NCBI GenBank assembly: GCA_049315625.1
Contig: JBMOJU010000332.1
Location: forward strand, 1 to 5,749
Reading direction: 5' to 3'
From: Paracraurococcus sp049315625
GTDB lineage: Bacteria; Pseudomonadota; Alphaproteobacteria; Acetobacterales; Acetobacteraceae
DNA length: 5,749 nucleotides
Notes under the pieces: model-generated
What the model was told of the DNA's origin: nothing
Database searches by the model: none
The model's input: only the letters and a program-made list of their open reading frames with translations
Position numbers and translations under genes: made by a program
In this document: one piece after another, positions 4,612 through 5,749 of the stretch
How the letters are laid out: the number at the start of each line of letters is the position of its first letter
How positions within the stretch are numbered: the stretch's first letter is position 1

Positions 4612-5625
4612 CTAAAGCCCCGCGAACAACTCGGTCGAAAGATAGCGCTCGGCAAAGGACGGCGCGATCCCCACCACCAGTCCGGACGGCATCTCGCGCG
4701 CCACCTGCAGCGCCGCATGCAGCATGGCGCCGGAGGAGATGCCGACCGGCAGCCCCTCCATCTGGGCGCAGCGGCGGGCGGCGGCGATGGCGTCCCGCTC
4801 GCTCACCCGCAGCACGGCGTCGAGCGCATCGAGGTCCAGCACCGCCGGCTTGAAGCCGGCGCCGATGCCCTGGATGCCGTGCGGCCCGGCCTCGTCGCCC
4901 GAGAGGACGGCGGATTCCGCGGGTTCCACGCCGATGATCCGCAGCCCCGGCCGGCGCGGCTTCAGGGCGCGGGCGATGCCGGTCAGTGTCCCGCCGGTGC
5001 CGACGCCGCCGATGACCACATCGACCTTGCCCGCGGTATCGGCCCAGATCTCCTCCGCCGTGGTGGCGGCGTGGATCTCGGGGTTGGCCTGGTTGTCGAA
5101 CTGCTTCGGCATCCAGGCGCCGGGGGTGGCGGCGACGATCGCCTCGGCGCGGCCGATGGCGCCGGCCATGCCGCGGCGGGCCGGGGTCAGCTCGACCTCC
5201 CCGCCCATCAGCCGGATCATCTTGCGGCGTTCGATGCTGGCGCCGTCCGGCATCACCACGATCAGCCGGTAGCCCTTGGCGGCGGCGACGAAGGCCAGGG
5301 CGATGCCGGTATTGCCCGAGGTGGGTTCGACGAGGGTGGAGCGGCCGGGCGCGATCAGCCCCTCGCGCTCGGCGGCCTCGACCATTGCCAGGCCGATGCG
5401 GTCCTTCACCGAGCCGAGCGGGTTGAAGAACTCCAGCTTGACGGCGAGGTCGGCGGCAAAGCCCTCGGCCGCCTTCAGCCGCTGCAGCCGGACCAGCGGG
5501 GTGGAGCCGACGATGTCGAGCACGCTGTCGTAGATGCGGCCATGCGCCGGCAGGGGCTCAGCCCCGTGCGGGTCCGGCTGCGGGCGGGGGGCGCGGCGGG
5601 TGAGGGGAGGCGCGGTGTCCGACAT
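4612..5625 (-). CDS. cysK: Cysteine synthase (O-acetylserine sulfhydrylase), CysK/CysM family
   Basis: A 337-residue PLP enzyme of fold type II that makes cysteine from O-acetylserine and sulfide in the cytoplasm. Signatures: IVGSTPLVRL (38-47), NPLGSVKDR with the PLP Schiff-base Lys74 (68-76), PTSGNTGIAL substrate loop (101-110), QFDNQANP (175-182), the PLP-phosphate loop GGVGTGGT (206-213), GVEPAESAVLSG (232-243), GIQGIGAGFKP (250-260) and GISSGA (295-300). The C-terminal PSFAERYLSTELF replaces the enterobacterial 'PDSGERYLST' form; I associate this version with alphaproteobacterial CysK. A Pro-rich extension of about 30 residues precedes the usual N-terminus. The start at 5625 is forced by an in-frame TGA five codons upstream and the lack of other Met codons before the catalytic core; its SD is poor. 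CysK rather than CysM or cystathionine beta-synthase is likely but not certain. Leads a probable operon with the cupin gene. Confidence 0.9.
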   Translation of the reverse strand: MSDTAPPLTRRAPRPQPDPHGAEPLPAHGRIYDSVLDIVGSTPLVRLQRLKAAEGFAADLAVKLEFFNPLGSVKDRIGLAMVEAAEREGLIAPGRSTLVEPTSGNTGIALAFVAAAKGYRLIVVMPDGASIERRKMIRLMGGEVELTPARRGMAGAIGRAEAIVAATPGAWMPKQFDNQANPEIHAATTAEEIWADTAGKVDVVIGGVGTGGTLTGIARALKPRRPGLRIIGVEPAESAVLSGDEAGPHGIQGIGAGFKPAVLDLDALDAVLRVSERDAIAAARRCAQMEGLPVGISSGAMLHAALQVAREMPSGLVVGIAPSFAERYLSTELFAGL

Positions 5626-5688
5626 GCGGCTGCAATATCACCGTTCTTGCCGTAGTTCATGGGCCGGGGCCGGGAAATCGAACCGCGA

Positions 5689-5706
5689 CGGCGGAAAATC
5701 CCGCCG
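5689..5706. other. Hairpin in the cysteine synthase upstream region
   Basis: CGGCGG (5689-5694) and CCGCCG (5701-5706) form a perfect 6-bp stem around AAAATC (GATTTT on the minus strand). It lies 64 nt before the cysteine synthase start and could sit in its 5' leader or promoter. The rest of 5626-5749 shows no convincing promoter hexamers. GATATT just before the start codon is the only -10-like word, which would make the mRNA nearly leaderless. An ATG at 5731 on the plus strand opens a frame that runs off the window but has no SD. Confidence 0.3.
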
Positions 5707-5749
5707 GGGCTGGGCGCCGGGCCGCGCCGCATGGCAAGCTTCGCGTCGA

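Noticed and set aside
4342..5655. 437-aa plus-strand open frame opposite cupin and cysteine synthase genes
   Set aside because: Longest open frame on that strand but biased toward Gly, Asp, Ala, His, with no motifs. It is the complement of a canonical cysteine synthase.
5731..5749. Possible divergent gene starting at ATG 5731 on the plus strand
   Set aside because: Only six codons are visible before the window ends, and there is no SD upstream.

Overview
This is a very GC-rich chromosomal segment, most likely from an alphaproteobacterium in or near the Acetobacteraceae (Roseomonas-like). Three things point there: the strong third-position GC bias, a periplasmic tripartite-tricarboxylate (Bug/TctC) receptor, and a cysteine synthase ending in the PSFAERYLST signature I associate with alphaproteobacterial CysK. 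The taxonomic placement is inference from gene content, not from a search.

Layout on the plus strand. Positions 152-376 hold a small antitoxin-like gene. It is followed by the stump of a PIN-domain toxin: an SD-spaced CTG where an ATG would be expected, then about 20 residues of PIN-like N-terminus, then loss of similarity. A C-rich tract (G-quadruplex motif on the minus strand) leads into a class II glutamine amidotransferase of the YafJ type (482-1291). This is translationally coupled through ATGA to a HemD-like uroporphyrinogen-III synthase family protein (1288-2103). A good sigma70-type promoter (2129-2157) then opens a second plus-strand unit. Its roughly 180-nt leader contains a 25-codon Cys/Arg-rich small ORF with a strong SD and two mutually exclusive stem options. 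Downstream come two unrecognised small genes (81 and 60 aa) and an orphan Bug/TctC solute-binding protein (2759-3727), all overlapping by 4 or 8 bp.

Positions 3728-4043 separate convergent transcription units and hold no credible gene. The stretch is rich in inverted repeats, including a 15-bp palindrome and a 52-nt near-perfect hairpin (3984-4035).

On the minus strand, a cysteine synthase (4612-5625) is followed 70 bp later by a single-domain cupin with complete metal-ligand motifs and a His-rich N-terminus (4044-4541). They are probably one operon. The last 124 bp are the upstream region of the cysteine synthase gene.

Most of the content is ordinary metabolism. The parts that deserve a second look are the decayed toxin-antitoxin locus, the leader-peptide architecture in front of the two unknown small genes and the orphan receptor, and the inverted-repeat element between the convergent operons. 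I see no evidence for a CRISPR array, tRNA, rRNA, transposase or phage gene.
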